Below, in pieces: positions 33,409 through 45,345 of a stretch of DNA of 64,000 bases. Under the pieces are notes generated by a model, which was not told where the DNA came from, did not search any database, and saw only the letters and a program-made list of their open reading frames with translations. The stretch covers positions 4,686,168 to 4,750,167 of the forward strand of contig OZ020522.1 in assembly GCA_963971425.1 (NCBI GenBank). Reading direction: 5' to 3'. The stretch's first letter is position 1. Each line of letters starts with the position of its first letter. Both the position numbers and the translations under genes were made by a program. Source of the stretch: Bryoerythrophyllum caledonicum. Its lineage: Eukaryota > Streptophyta > Bryopsida > Pottiales > Pottiaceae.

Positions 33409-36400
33409 CTTCTTCTTCTGCACCGCGTCTGTGCACTTACTCACCAACTCAGCAGAACTCCCTTCGCGGTCCTCACCATTGCCAGTAACGAGAGTGTCCC
33501 TATACTGTCGAATGCATTCCTCCTGAACGGCAATTAAATCACGCTGCAATTACCAACTCATGAAGTATTAGATTTAAAGTATGAAAGTACAAGAAACTAC
33601 AGGGAGCAATAGGCATGAATCAAGAGTATGAGTTAGTTGTTGAACCTCGAACATGAGCCGCAGAAATGCATCGTGCGTCATGTGATACCATTTTTTCTTC
33701 GTTGCCTTCCCCCATTCTGCAAGGCTGGCCTCGTAGTCAGACTCGCTTATCAGACCTTTGAGCTGCTCAAAATCCAATAATCCAAAATGCTGGATCCTCT
33801 TCAACTCATGGGTAAGCTGCTGACCGATATGATCTGTCTCCTTTTGCCTGAAGGACATGATATAGAATTCAGGTGAAATAGAAGCATGTATTTAATAATG
33901 AAAATAAATTAGAGATGGAATTAAGGAAAAGTGCTTACTTGTTCCAATCGGTCATCGCATTAAGGAGAATGTGTCTGTTCTCCACAGTCGGCTCAATGAC
34001 AACCGCCCTCACCGGCACATGGAACTCGGAATGAGTGGCATGAAGACTGGATATCACCTCCATCCATGCAGTGTGGCGGTGATTCCCATCCCAGACAAAA
34101 AAGAACTTGTTGCGAAATGGCGCATACTCCGGTTGACTCGCGAGAAGAGCCTCAAACTTCCGTTCCTCCTCTTGCCACAATTCGGACCACAAAGCTCGAA
34201 CATCTGGTGACACATCCTTCTCCACCAACGAGAAGCTCTTCACTGCGACGTAAAAGCAAGCGGAGCCAGGCCGATACCCCTTTACAAACTCCCCCTTAAG
34301 CTTCTCGACATCGCTCCGTAGCGGGACTCTCACATCGGGCATTGGGAGCATGCGGCAGAGTGGGATGTGGAGTTCTTGAGCGTATGCGCAAGTGGACTTC
34401 TGCAATACGTCGTAAGAAGTCCCACGCAGGGACCTCCGTAATGCCAGCTCGGTCGTCTTCAACCCTGGATCTTCCCCAAATTCTAAAACTTGAAGAGCCA
34501 TATTGTTTCCATCACCCCGTGATGAGGAGCCCATATGCACGTCTCTAGTTTGCATTGAGTAAACAAACTATCAGAAACTCTTCCTCTCAAAAATATAAAC
34601 ATCCGGGTCATAATCAATGGAGCTATCAAAACACAAGAATTCAAAACATGCATAACACCACGCATTCAAAGAATATGAAATATGCATGAAAAGCCCAAGA
34701 ATTAGTGAGGATGAAGTTATGAACTAGGTGCTTCTTAGAAGAGCTAAGTTACAAGAAAGAAAATTGCAGTTGCAACCAAATTTATACAAGGAATGGGTAT
34801 TTCATTGTTTTAAAAAATTTCAGTGACCTTTAGAAACCACCTTCGGATCCGAAGGTGGTTTTCAAGGAGCACTGAAATTTTTGAAAACATGGCAATCCTC
34901 GGCAGCCCACATTCGAGCTCCACGGAGTTCTATGTTTTCAAAAATTTCAGCAACCTTAGAAACCACCTTCGGATCCGAAGGTGGTTTTCAAGGAGCACAA
35001 AATTTTTGGAAAACATGGCAATCCACGGCAGCCCACATTCGAGCTCCACGGAGTTCCATGTTTTCAAAAATTTCAGCGACCTTAGAAACCACCTTCGGAT
35101 CCGAAGGTGGTTTTCAAGGAGCACAAATTTTTTTGAAAACATGGCAGTCCACGGCAGCCCACATTCGAGCTCCACGGAGTTCCATGTTTTCAAAAATTTC
35201 AGCGACCTTGGAAACCACCTTCGGATCCGAAGGTGGTTTTCAAGGAGCACAAAATTTTTGAAAACATGGCAATCCACGGCAGCCCACATTCGAGCTCCAC
35301 GGAGTTCCATGTTTTCAAAAATTTCAGCGACCTTAGAAACCACCTTCGGATCCGAAGGTGGTTTTCAAGGAGCACAAATTTTTTTGAAAACATGGCAGTC
35401 CACGGCAGCCCACATTCGAGCTCCACGGAGTTCCATGTTTTCAAAAATTTCAGCGACCTTGGAAACCACCTTCGGATCCGAAGGTGGTTTTCAAGGAGCA
35501 CAAAATTTTTGGAAAACATGGCAATCCACGGCAGCCCACATTCGAGCTCCACGGAGTTCCATGTTTTCAAAAATTTCAGCGACCTTAGAAACCACCTTTG
35601 GATCCGAAGGTGGTTTTCAAGGAGCACAAAAATTTTGGAAAACATGGCAATCCACGGCAGCCCACATTCGAGCTCCACGGAGTTCCATGTTTTCAAAAAT
35701 TTCAGCAACCTTAGAAACCACCTTCGGATCCGAAGGTGGTTTTCAAGGAGCACTGAAATTTTTGAAAACATGGCAATCCACGACAGCCCACATTCGAGCT
35801 CCACGGAGTTCCATGTTTTCAAAAATTTCAGCGACCTGTAGGAACCACCTTCGGATCCGAAGGTGGTTTTCAAGGAGCACAAATTTTTTTGAAAACATGG
35901 CAGTCCACGGCAGCCCACATTCGAGCTCCACGGAGTTCCATGTTTTCAAAAATTTCAGCGACCTTGGAAACCACCTTCGGATCCGAAGGTGGTTTTCAAG
36001 GAGCACAAAATTTTTGGAAAACATGGCAATCCACGGCAGCCCACATTCGAGCTCCACGGAGTTCCATGTTTTCAAAAATTTCAGCGACCTTAGAAACCAC
36101 CTTTGGATCCGAAGGTGGTTTTCAAGGAGCACAAAAATTTTGGAAAACATGGCAATCCACGGCAGCCCACATTCGAGCTCCACGGAGTTCCATGTTTTCA
36201 AAAATTTCAGCAACCTTAGAAACCACCTTCGGATCGGAAGGTGGTTTTCAAGGAGCACTGAAATTTTTGAAAACATGGCAATCCACGACAGCCCACATTC
36301 GAGCTCCACGGAGTTCCATGTTTTCAAAAATTTCAGCGACCTGTAGGAACCACCTTCGGATCCGAAGGTGGTTTTCAAGGGTCATAGAATTTTTTGAAAA

Positions 36401-38045
36401 CATGGAAATCCACGGCTGTGTACATTCGAGCTCCGCGGATTTCCATGTTTGTGAAAAATTTGGTGACCAATGAAAACCACCTTCGGATCCGAAGGTGGTT
36501 TTCATGGGTCACCAAATTTTTCTCGAACATGGAAATCCACGGCTGTGTACATTCGAGCTCCGCGGATTTCCATGTTTGTAAAAAATTTAGTGACCAATGA
36601 TAACCACCTTCGGATCCGAAGGTGGTTTTCAAGGGTCACAGAAATTTTTGAAAACATGGAAATCTGCGGCTGTCTACATTCGAGCTCCGCAAAATAAAAA
36701 TCAAAAGAAGTGTTCACAGGAAAGTGGAGTATGACATACATGATTGTCGTCACCCTCTCCGCTAGTCGCCATCCCAACTCTGGAGTCTCCTCGAATTGAC
36801 CTCGTCTCCACGACCTACATAATTCCCACAATCAGCAATCAATTTGCGCGCAAAAATCAAAATACGGAGAAAGTCGATGAAGGAAATTGGATTACTTACC
36901 ATTTGATACCGGTATGGCCGTCTAAACTGAAGTGGGTTTCAGCGCCCAATATCACTATCAAGACTCATTCACAGAGAAAAGGCCTCACAATTCGAAGACA
37001 CAATGAACTTTCATCGAACTACAATTCAGGTCGCTGAAAATTTACCCGCGACCGGACCCCGATCGCAGGTAAATTTGGCCACCGCCTATTTACCTGTGCT
37101 TGCCCGAATTATGTACAAATTATTGATTTATGTTGAAATGAATTCTACATTATAGAAAAGAATTTGTTTAACATCTTCAAAGCTAAGAAAATCTTCATAT
37201 GAAAGAGCAAAATGAATGTTAATGGAAGGTTTAGCATAAGATTGTTGCTCCCCATATTTCTTAGTTCTAACTTATAGTCGTACTACTTTCAAATCATAAA
37301 TCTAAATATAATAATTAAAATACCTACACCATGCTCTTAGCAGTGCAACTTGTAAACATATTCATTTATTTTGAAAATAATTGTATAAAAAAGTACCTGA
37401 ATCGAACGAACTTGCCCCGACTCCTGCAATACCATCGTGATGTTGTCCGCGCTTCCATGACGACACTGACCTGTAGACAGCATTGTCCTTGAGGAGGAAC
37501 CATTTCTAATCCTTGAAGACCGTAACCGATTCTCAACGTTGACGGGAGCTTCAACCGTGCCCCCGCTTTGAACTTCAAAGTCTTCAACTTCATCATTATC
37601 ATCCCTATATCCTCGATGCGAGCTCTCCGATGCCATTGATCTCTCTGTTCTGCTCATCAGATTTGTTTGCAAAGAGTCTATTTCTTCTTGATTCTCAAGA
37701 GAGTGCACAAAACTAGGTGTCACCTACAAAACATTTAAAGCAGCAAAACCAAATATCAAAAGATGATTGACACAAACCCTACGCTTTCCACACTATATAA
37801 GTAGATCACAACTAGTCAATCAAATAGAGACATACCTAAACCCTTGATGATACTCCAGGGTCTCCTTCATGGATACTATTCAACTCTCTGAATCGCTCAG
37901 CCCAATCAGGTTTGTCTACTTCTCTATTTTGAGATTCCAATAAGGCCTTCTGTACTCTACGTTTTTTCAGTGCAGCGGTTTGCTTGGAATTTGAATAATG
38001 TGTTGTTCGTCTCTGCCCTCTAACTTTCCTAGTCATCCTCAGCAC
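33400..38045 (-). CDS. ParB/DNA-methyltransferase cargo gene of element A, 5' half
   Basis: Minus-strand exons with continuous phase: 37723-37397, 36814-36740, 34567-33939, 33847-33646 and 33543-33400. A further frame at 38045-37836 (basic: KVRGQRRTT, KKRRVQK) may be the first exon but needs a weak donor. The ParB-like domain is in 34567-33939, with FFVWDGNHRHTAWMEV matching element B's FYVWDGNHRLKAWLEI. Upstream, LRSSRIRNGSSSRTML matches B's QLRRKRNSSRARVTMA, which supports these 5' exons. The last exon runs into the 9-bp duplication at 33400, and its frame resumes at 781 on the far side of B. The 126-bp palindrome array lies in intron 36739-34568. The gene is divergent from the transposase that starts at 38614. 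Confidence 0.75.
34815..36690. repeat. Tandem array of 126-bp units, each with a 26-bp perfect palindrome
   Basis: Fifteen palindromes with half-site AACCACCTTCGGA and its exact complement (centre GGATCC) occur every 126 bp, from 34835 to about 36625. Between them, CCATGTTTTCAAAAATTTC and its inverse form a second, wider inverted repeat around ATTCGAGCTC. Two copies carry TTTGGATCC and one GGATCGG. The last three units are more diverged (GGGTCAC, GCGGATTTCC). Since 126 is divisible by three, long frames appear on both strands; these are artefacts. Confidence 0.95.
37038..37076. repeat. Imperfect 39-bp inverted repeat
   Basis: AAATTTACCCGCGA and TCGCAGGTAAATTT face each other across a short GC-rich centre. 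It is a single copy in the intron between the exons ending at 37397 and starting at 36814 of the element A cargo gene. Confidence 0.6.
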
Positions 38046-38613
38046 TAAATCTCAAACTATCGAGTCCACTCTACAAAAACATCCCCACCATGTTAAGACA
38101 ACCCTAAATTTATTGACGCTTCTCCTTCGACAGATTGTCTGGTTTTATGAATCCTTATCGCAGCCTTCACATGTGCGAGCGCAAGTGCTTTGGCTATATT
38201 AAACGATGTTGTCAGCCTTTATTTTGAACTCAAACTACATCCCACATGGCGTGCCCTTTCTATTTTATGGATCAGCCGTCGTATAAAATTATACTTCACT
38301 TTTACCAAAACAATTTTAGAATAGCGCCGCAATACTCCCTACACCTTTAAGAGGCATACGCAAAGTTGTTCTATATTTAATTTCATTGCTTTGCTAATCT
38401 AAGTTTCTTGTCCTTAGCCTTTTGTCATATTCATTCATGACACTTTTGAAAGACTGCATGACAATAGCCATTTCCATGAATACATGTTTCCACCGTAATC
38501 ACACTTTATGAACTTCTTCACTTCAAAGAGGACGCTAAGAAAGCCTCTTAGTGTTTGCGCATTCCTGAGTCATCGTCCATAGCTGAGGAATCAATCATTG
38601 AGAGTCGGGGTCT
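38046..38613. promoter_or_regulatory. Divergent spacer between cargo gene and transposase of A
   Basis: This spacer of about 570 bp separates the minus-strand cargo gene from the plus-strand transposase, as in element B. No coding region was seen. A bidirectional promoter is inferred from position only. Confidence 0.4.
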
Positions 38614-40062
38614 ATGGCTTCACTAACTTCTCATCAAGGGGGCGTTCCGTTTATTATGTCCGTTTCTCAAGATGGCAGTGTCATTGTCCGCGAGTCATTG
38701 CTATGTCTTCGATTTGGATATAGGATTGGAACAGTTGAAATTGAAGAAGAGGTGTTTGATAGTAATCTCAATCTCGTCCAGTCCATTTACCAAGTGAAGG
38801 ACCATGATGCCGAAGGATTCGTGTGGAATTTATGTCGCGGTTCATTCAGAGTATACGGAGTCTCAGATGCTCAAATGTCCGATCACGCATCCACAGCCAT
38901 TATGACTCCTCCGGTCGAATCCGGTGATACTTTAGTTGGGCCTGGTTCGGGCACAATATCCAACCCAAGCGTCCACATTCTGAGGGATACTGAGGATGAC
39001 GATGTCTCTGGCTTGAACTTAGGTCAGTCAAGCAACCCGTTCCATTCCCAAAGATCAACTCCTCTCGATGTGTCTACTCTACTTCCTTCCATATCCAAAA
39101 TGTCTCCATCTGTATCCTTAGGTAAGCCTCCTGTCCATCCTACGTCTAGAAACGTACGAAGTATCCTTCTGCATGTCCGTACAACTAGTCTTAGAAAGGG
39201 GTCCAGGTCTGAATTATCACGTCTTGATTTAGATAGCTTGGATTTACAGCGAGTGAAGTATCTGCCTCCAAAATATAATGGAGACGTGATATTTGAATTG
39301 CCACCTCTTCCAGAGGGTATTCCTCTGCAATTCGGAGGAGGCCTCGATGGAATGAGTAAACAGTACGACGGTCACACATGGTGTAGGACTCTGACGACAA
39401 ATATCAAGAACGATTTCGGCCTCACGTATCGGAAGTCAACATGTACCGGACATCTTCAATGCCCCAATTTTCATTGTGGTTACAAGTGCAGGAATGATGG
39501 TCGCACGAATCAAACCGAGTGGAGCGGGTTTGCCTTCATCCCATTTCCATTGAACGGAGCACCATCCGACAAATCAACGTTGGCATGTAAGTTGTGTCAA
39601 ACCCCTCCAATTTGTCTCGCCTTTTGTGATGCTCGAATTTATTACGTTACGTCTAGCGATCCAGAACGCACGCGTGTCGCCATCCATCTTGGGCATCATC
39701 ATCATCCCATTTCAAAAGGCGTTGATCAAACGGCAATGGACGTCATGCACGATTGCGTTGCAAAGGAAGTCCAGCGTACACCAAAGGGTACTAATTCCGC
39801 TATCATCATGGCTGCGAGTAAGACGTTCCTCTCCGACTACTTGATCCGTCCGGGCTCCGGATCGTCGGGCCTAGCTGGAGCATCTATGGATGTTGTCCTC
39901 GATCAATTTGAGACTCTTTCTTCTCCAAACATCAGAAACCTTGTGTCAACATGCAAGAGGTTCTATAGCGGAGGAAAAGGTGTGATGGACAACATCATGG
40001 ACCTGAAGGAATCGTCCAAGTTCGAGTTTATTCATGAAAACAAGTTTCCGGGTCAATCTAAA
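38614..40062 (+). CDS. MULE transposase of element A, N-terminal part (interrupted by element C)
   Basis: About 483 residues of transposase are open from MASLTSHQGG to FPGQSK, where element C is inserted. It aligns throughout with the element B transposase (for example CTGHLQCPNFHCGYKC against CLGNLQCTNPTC; CKLCQTPPICLAFC against CSICRTPPTCLKTC). The Cys-rich block may be a zinc-binding DNA-recognition module; that is inference. The frame beyond 40062 runs into the terminal repeat of C and is not part of the original protein. The rest of the gene lies at 59817-61929. Confidence 0.85.
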
Positions 40063-40092
40063 AACACCGTATTCGTTATATTGGGAGATTTA
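40063..40092 (+). repeat. Left terminal inverted repeat of element C
   Basis: Begins AACACCGTATTCGTTATATT and continues GGGAGATTT. The target duplication TAAA precedes it. Confidence 0.9.
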
Positions 40093-41070
40093 GTGACTCC
40101 CGAATTAACACATGTAGATAATAAGAGCTAAAGTGCACATCTAAACTCTACAATATGGAGGGATATGAGTTTCCATTAAATTGGGAGGTAATGTTTTCTA
40201 CAAAAACCCGTAGAAAAATAAGTACTACGGATAACATTACATTACGAATCTAACTATAATATTGAAAAGAAGAACACATTAGTTGACACTTCTTTTATAC
40301 CACATGTGTTCATTGAATATGAATAGCTAAATATTCACCCTCGATCCTACTAACCCGTATTAATACCATGCTCCAATTTAGCTAAAAGTGAGCTAAATGA
40401 CGGACAAATATCCACTTGTAAGAGAATTAGCTTAACACATTTTGATGAGCCCTTTTTGATTTAAAGGAATTTCAATTCTCCTTCTGGAATTCACATTGGC
40501 CAAAAAAATATATAACGAGTTTCAAATGATGGTGCTCAGAACTGGGAAAAAAATTGCACACACTACCTCTTTTCGAACTAAAGTGTCCCCATCACTTAGA
40601 GGTGCAATGAACTCAAAAAGGAAACTCCACACTTTAGCTCCACTTGACCTAAAGTGCGCACCATTACTAAGTACACTGAACTAAAAAGAATGGAGAGCTA
40701 AAGTGTCAATAAGAAGATTTGCTCACACTTTAGCTCCACTAGAGCTAAAGTGCGACCCAACATTTACTTTCTATCATTCACCATAAAGGCAATTACTGGT
40801 ATTATTGGTTTCAAGACTAGAAGCAATTTACCACATTGTTATTATAAAAAGAAAATAAAACATACTGCAAATTATCACCGATACACAAAAAGAATGGAGA
40901 GAATATTTCATAGCAATCATTGGCATCACATATTATAGTCATACAGAGTGTAAATTAATGAAATACAAATATCTATAATCCCAGCACCAATGGATCTAAC
41001 CATACTACATGAAGTATTACGCATCAGAATCTAAAATCTAGGAAAAGGAAACTCCATTTATCTAAGTCTA
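40093..41070. other. Left subterminal region of C with two palindromes, no gene seen
   Basis: AT-rich. Palindromic sites of the ACTTTAGCTC-n-GAGCTAAAGT type lie near 40630 (imperfect) and 40728-40752. The region probably includes the transposase 3' untranslated region. Confidence 0.6.
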
Positions 41071-43902
41071 TTACAATTCGGACCTGGCAAGTGCTTCCAA
41101 AGAAGCCTTGATAATTGCTACTTGTCCCTTCGGAATTTTTGTAGTTGAATCTTGCACATGACCTCCATCCCTCTTTGAAGACCTAGGTTTCCATGCTGTC
41201 AAGATTGAATCGGTACTCTCCCACGTTATGGCTATCCCCTTTTCAATTGTCCAACGAAGGTTGCAATCTGTGTCCCAATCTTTATAGAACTTCATAACAT
41301 CCCGATCGCGCGATATAGGGCGGAAGAATTGGATACGCACGGTGTTTGGCATATCCGGGTTAGAATTAGGATCTGAAACTGCTTGAGCAATCCAAAATGG
41401 GCGCTCGTCCCCATCACAAGGACGCAATGCAACAAAATAGCCAGCAAAAAGATCACGACCAACTCTAAAAGAAGGAGGTGGACGATCGCGCCTTTGGCCA
41501 ACAAAATGCTCATCTTCACGGTACTCCTCACGAACCTCACCCTCCGCTGAGAACTCATCTTCAATGGCATGGGCAATTCGCGTCGTCGGCCAAAAGCCGT
41601 CTACCAATGATATCGGCGTATCCATTGGAATAATCAGAGCAGCTCTAACATCACGCCAATAATACGAAAGTGGCTCAAAACGCGATCGGGCTTCAACAGA
41701 CTCCCGAGATGATTGCTCCCAGTGATCGATGAATCCTGAAAGTCCCTTCACCACCTCATGGAGATGCCGCATCATAGAAGGCTTCAATGCATCAGGTTCT
41801 CCACGAGGCCATAAAGATCTTCCTTCACAATCCTCCTTCCACAATTTGATGCCACTACCTTCTCCTCCCTTAGGAAGCCAATCCTCATCATGACAAAGGA
41901 TTTTATACTTCATTACCGGACAACCACTTGAATCCACATAAAACTTGAACTGATGAGCCTTTGTATGACCCTCCAAAGCTTCATCACCGTCCGCAATCAT
42001 ACCCCCAATGAACTTCTTAAAGTCAGGAACCTCTTGGATGAGATGCGGGATTGTGGGAACACTCTCATTTTTCATAGACGACCTCATGAGCAAAGGAATA
42101 GTTGGAAAACTCTCCTTCCTCAGTGTCATACTCCAACGTCCAAATAATGCATCTATATCATCATGTGTATGCCCAACTAGCATAAAATTAACATACACCT
42201 CGCGAAAGATGCGTTTTGCAACAAGGAGAGACCAAAAACAGAAAATAAATCTATTTTTGTTATCACCAACTGCATTGTCTATTTGAACATTCAGTATTGG
42301 TGGCAAAGGCCTCCCTGGAACTAGGATATCTGGAATCGGCCCTAATGGATCCAAACACATCTCCGCACCCCGTAATACCGCCGCATACAATGGATGAGAA
42401 CTAGATTTTGGGAAGAGTTGCCGGGACGATGACTTCGGAGGCGCCTCCAGGTCACGCAATAGTTTTGCGAACGACCCGACCGTGTAATTGGCATCATGGG
42501 AGTATAAATCAAGGCCGTAATGGGCGTAACGCTGGTCCACATGACCATGGGCAAGCATACCTGTGATTGCAAGAGGCAACTTCATAAGCCCATCTAGGTG
42601 CTTTGTTTTATGTGAAAAAACCGGGGAGGCGGTCTTTGAATGATCCATCTTATCATGCATGATGGTAAGAACCTCCTGAGGCGACGACTTTGATCGAAAT
42701 CGGTTCAGGTAGTACAAGTCCCGATGTGAGAAAGCAGAATCAATGTGAACCTGCATCTTCTTTTGCCATAGCAGTGATGCTTGTGTTCCAGGTTGAGTAA
42801 GCTTCTTCTGATCCTGGTATTTGTCACAAGTAGAACAACGGGCAAAGTTGTCTCCACCTTTCTTGGCATAGTACTCAGGGAAGCTCACACGCCGAATCTT
42901 ACTCAAGCTTGAGGTTGAGATTGGCGGCAATCCGCAATCAGCGAGATGATCATCAAGAAGCGGTATCTGATCCTTCCACTTAAAACTTGCAGGGAGGACC
43001 TTTGCCACAGCCTTCTCCCCATATGGGAGAACACGAGACTTGTGAGGCATGTGGTCCGCATGTCTATCGAGAATGGCTCCAAGAGCGGCAGTAGCCACAA
43101 CCGTATGACCTCTAGGCTTACGCAAACCGGTATTCCCGTGGTGTTGAGCGGCATGACCAGCGGCAGCGTCCTTCGCATTCCGATAGAAAGTACTCGAACT
43201 TACACCCATGATTTTCATCCACGCATGGGCACAAACGTCCACACCCTCTAGGGTCACAACCTTCCTACCCGCAGCGTCTCTATGAAACTGCCTGTGAACG
43301 TCGAGTTTGATATGATTTCTGAACTGCACGATGGTCTCACTGTACAAGCGCGTCCGAAGGGTTCTTATTTTATCTCTAGGGTAGTGTTGAACACAGTTTT
43401 GACTGCAACAACTATTGCTCGCAACAGCGTTAATGGAAAGAGGGGTCATGAGAAATTCAGCATTCCTGGACACTGTTGGACGTGTATTCCTTGAGGAATT
43501 GTCGTACGAACGGGAGCTCCCACCTAGAGGTCTGTTACGCTCAACCAACCAGACATTATAAATGTCCCGAAGGCAATGATGGAAGAGACTCACACCGTTT
43601 AAGAAGACTTGTTGAATAGGCCAGGTTTTAAACGAGTACCTCCACTCATCAGGAGCTTCGTCTAAAACAAAAGTACTGGACACCTGTACTACAACATTCG
43701 AATCCCCAAGAGGACCAGAGGAACCCAGAAGTGCACTGGACCGGACATTGCGAACCAACCCCTCTGCAACGCGAACACCCGAACCATTGTGAAGCGAAAC
43801 AGTCAGCCCGACCCAGAGACGGCGAGGAATAACATCAAACTCAGGCAGGTCTGGATTCACGGGAGCGTCAACATGAACATCGTCGCCCTCCGAAGACGAC
43901 AT
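41071..43902 (-). CDS. Sola-like (DUF7869-type) transposase of element C
   Basis: The frame is open from an ATG at 43902 (MSSSEGDDVHVDAP) to 41071, about 943 residues. I chose this start because the sequence upstream in frame is hydrophobic, palindrome-rich and unlike coding sequence. A middle segment has a Cys pair (RCSTCDKYQDQKK). It is followed by the hallmark block LNVQIDNAVGDNKNRF and, about 40 residues on, FMLVGHTHDDIDALFGRW. The D-N...NKN...GHTH-D-I-D pattern is what I associate with DUF7869/Sola-type transposases, which cut and paste elements with 4-bp duplications. It looks intact. It is transcribed away from the cargo gene at 51331. Confidence 0.75.
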   Translation of the reverse strand: MSSSEGDDVHVDAPVNPDLPEFDVIPRRLWVGLTVSLHNGSGVRVAEGLVRNVRSSALLGSSGPLGDSNVVVQVSSTFVLDEAPDEWRYSFKTWPIQQVFLNGVSLFHHCLRDIYNVWLVERNRPLGGSSRSYDNSSRNTRPTVSRNAEFLMTPLSINAVASNSCCSQNCVQHYPRDKIRTLRTRLYSETIVQFRNHIKLDVHRQFHRDAAGRKVVTLEGVDVCAHAWMKIMGVSSSTFYRNAKDAAAGHAAQHHGNTGLRKPRGHTVVATAALGAILDRHADHMPHKSRVLPYGEKAVAKVLPASFKWKDQIPLLDDHLADCGLPPISTSSLSKIRRVSFPEYYAKKGGDNFARCSTCDKYQDQKKLTQPGTQASLLWQKKMQVHIDSAFSHRDLYYLNRFRSKSSPQEVLTIMHDKMDHSKTASPVFSHKTKHLDGLMKLPLAITGMLAHGHVDQRYAHYGLDLYSHDANYTVGSFAKLLRDLEAPPKSSSRQLFPKSSSHPLYAAVLRGAEMCLDPLGPIPDILVPGRPLPPILNVQIDNAVGDNKNRFIFCFWSLLVAKRIFREVYVNFMLVGHTHDDIDALFGRWSMTLRKESFPTIPLLMRSSMKNESVPTIPHLIQEVPDFKKFIGGMIADGDEALEGHTKAHQFKFYVDSSGCPVMKYKILCHDEDWLPKGGEGSGIKLWKEDCEGRSLWPRGEPDALKPSMMRHLHEVVKGLSGFIDHWEQSSRESVEARSRFEPLSYYWRDVRAALIIPMDTPISLVDGFWPTTRIAHAIEDEFSAEGEVREEYREDEHFVGQRRDRPPPSFRVGRDLFAGYFVALRPCDGDERPFWIAQAVSDPNSNPDMPNTVRIQFFRPISRDRDVMKFYKDWDTDCNLRWTIEKGIAITWESTDSILTAWKPRSSKRDGGHVQDSTTKIPKGQVAIIKASLEALARSEL

Positions 43903-44234
43903 CCTGCATTCCAATGAGATACATAATAAAAAACCCTGACAAATAAAAATGGATAACCCCTTGAAGGAATAGACATTTATGAAGCAGCATAGGAGGAGGG
44001 TAATTGATCTCGAATCGAGGTAAGGTCTGGCGCTTGAAAAAAAAAAGGTATGATTCAAGTGAGCTGACATGGCAGACCATGTAAATTTAGCTCGACTCGA
44101 GGTAAACTCATGCGGTATAAGATGACAAGTATAAAATTTCATGCAATTAGCTATAAGCCGAATATGAAATTATTTCACCCTTGACAAAGACAACTAAGCC
44201 CGACCCGACCTAAATTTATGACTACCAGACTGAT

Positions 44235-44600
44235 TGTTATATTAACTCGAGTCGAGTTAAACAGAAATAGGACATCAGGTATGTCAGTTTAGCTCGAGTC
44301 GAGCTAAACTTTCCTTCAAAAGAAGGTAAGACAATTTAGCTCGACTCGAGCTAAACTGTCGATAATAATATTTATCGACAGTTTAGCTAAAGTCGAGCTG
44401 AATTGAACTAGGAAAGAAGGTATGACAGTTTAGCTCGACTCGAGCTAAAATATCAATATAATAATGTAAGACAGTTTAGCTCGAGTCGAGCTAAACTGTC
44501 TTACCATCATTCCAAGGACACTTTAGCTCGACTCGAGCTAAAATGTCAATACAATAATGTAAGATAGTTTAGCTCGACTCGAGCTAAACTGTCCTTCCGT
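44235..44600. repeat. Cluster of TTTAGCTC/GAGCTAAA palindromes upstream of the C transposase
   Basis: About eight palindromic sites lie within 370 bp. The best is at 44466-44504: half-site GTAAGACAGTTTAGCTCGA, one central base, then its complement, so 39 bp are symmetric. Others are at about 44246, 44288, 44337, 44383, 44427, 44521 and 44566. They lie in the 5' flank or leader of the transposase. Confidence 0.9.
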
Positions 44601-45208
44601 GATTTTCGGCGTCTTTTTAGGGATTCATATGGTAAAACTCTTCAGCATATGAATGTGACTCTCTGTGTACTACAACCCAAATCTTCCCGTTAGTCGTCAC
44701 GAAACTCGCAGTGATGCTTAAAAATCACAGTAGCAACTGGAACCACCGCAAATAACCCTACACACTGTCACATCCTAATTGCTAGAGACTGTGCACAGAG
44801 AATGCAAGAAGTACACATTGTGTACCTTATGAAGAAGACAACTGGTGCGTTGTTGCCTCGCGCAAGCGCCCTGCTCAACCGTGCGTAACCTGTAGATGTT
44901 ACCCTCCTCAACCTCCGACAGTTCTTCTCCCTCCAAGCCTCTCCACAACAACCTTGCACAGCAACCAAAGTGAGAAAGGAAAGAAATGAAGAAAGTTTTC
45001 GAGGATCGGCGAGGTCACTCACGGATACACGACCGTTTCAGAATTGGCGGGAGGAAACTTCAGAATTGGCGGGGGGGCTTTTCCACAGCCCCTGAAAAGG
45101 TGCAAATTCGAAATCTTAGCGGGAAACAGAATCAACTATTTCCTGGCTGACTAAAATAAGGAAGAGTACATACCTCGAATATACTCGCACATGCGAGTTA
45201 TATACAAG
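44601..45208. other. No gene recognised
   Basis: Short frames only. A near-perfect inverted ACTCGCACATGCGAGT lies at about 45183-45198, just before the telomere-like tract. The region could hold the promoter or leader exon of the transposase. Confidence 0.4.
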
Positions 45209-45345
45209 GTTTTAGGGTAACGCTCAGGGTTTGGGTTAGGGTTAGGTTTAGGGTTTAGGGTTAGGATTTTGGGGTTTAGGGTTTAGGGTTTGGTATTTAA
45301 GTTCAGGTTTTAGGGTTCAGGGTTTAGGGTCCTTGGTTTAGGTGT
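45209..45345 (+). repeat. Degenerate interstitial telomere-type repeat (TTTAGGG)
   Basis: About 137 bp of TTTAGGG units with TTAGGG, TTCAGGG and TTTGGGG variants. It lies inside a transposon and is degenerate, so it is not a chromosome end. The unit is the common plant telomere repeat, which supports a plant origin. Confidence 0.85.

Noticed and set aside
34823-36473. Long open frames on both strands across the 126-bp array (up to about 500 residues)
   Set aside because: The unit length is a multiple of three and the sequence is palindromic, so open frames repeat automatically. They have no domain and lie in an intron of gene A.
34815-36690. CRISPR-like array of palindromic repeats at regular spacing
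   Set aside because: The intervals between palindromes are also nearly identical, so there are no unique spacers, and the context is a eukaryotic intron.
45209-45345. A true chromosome end
   Set aside because: The tract is short, degenerate, and flanked on both sides by transposon sequence.
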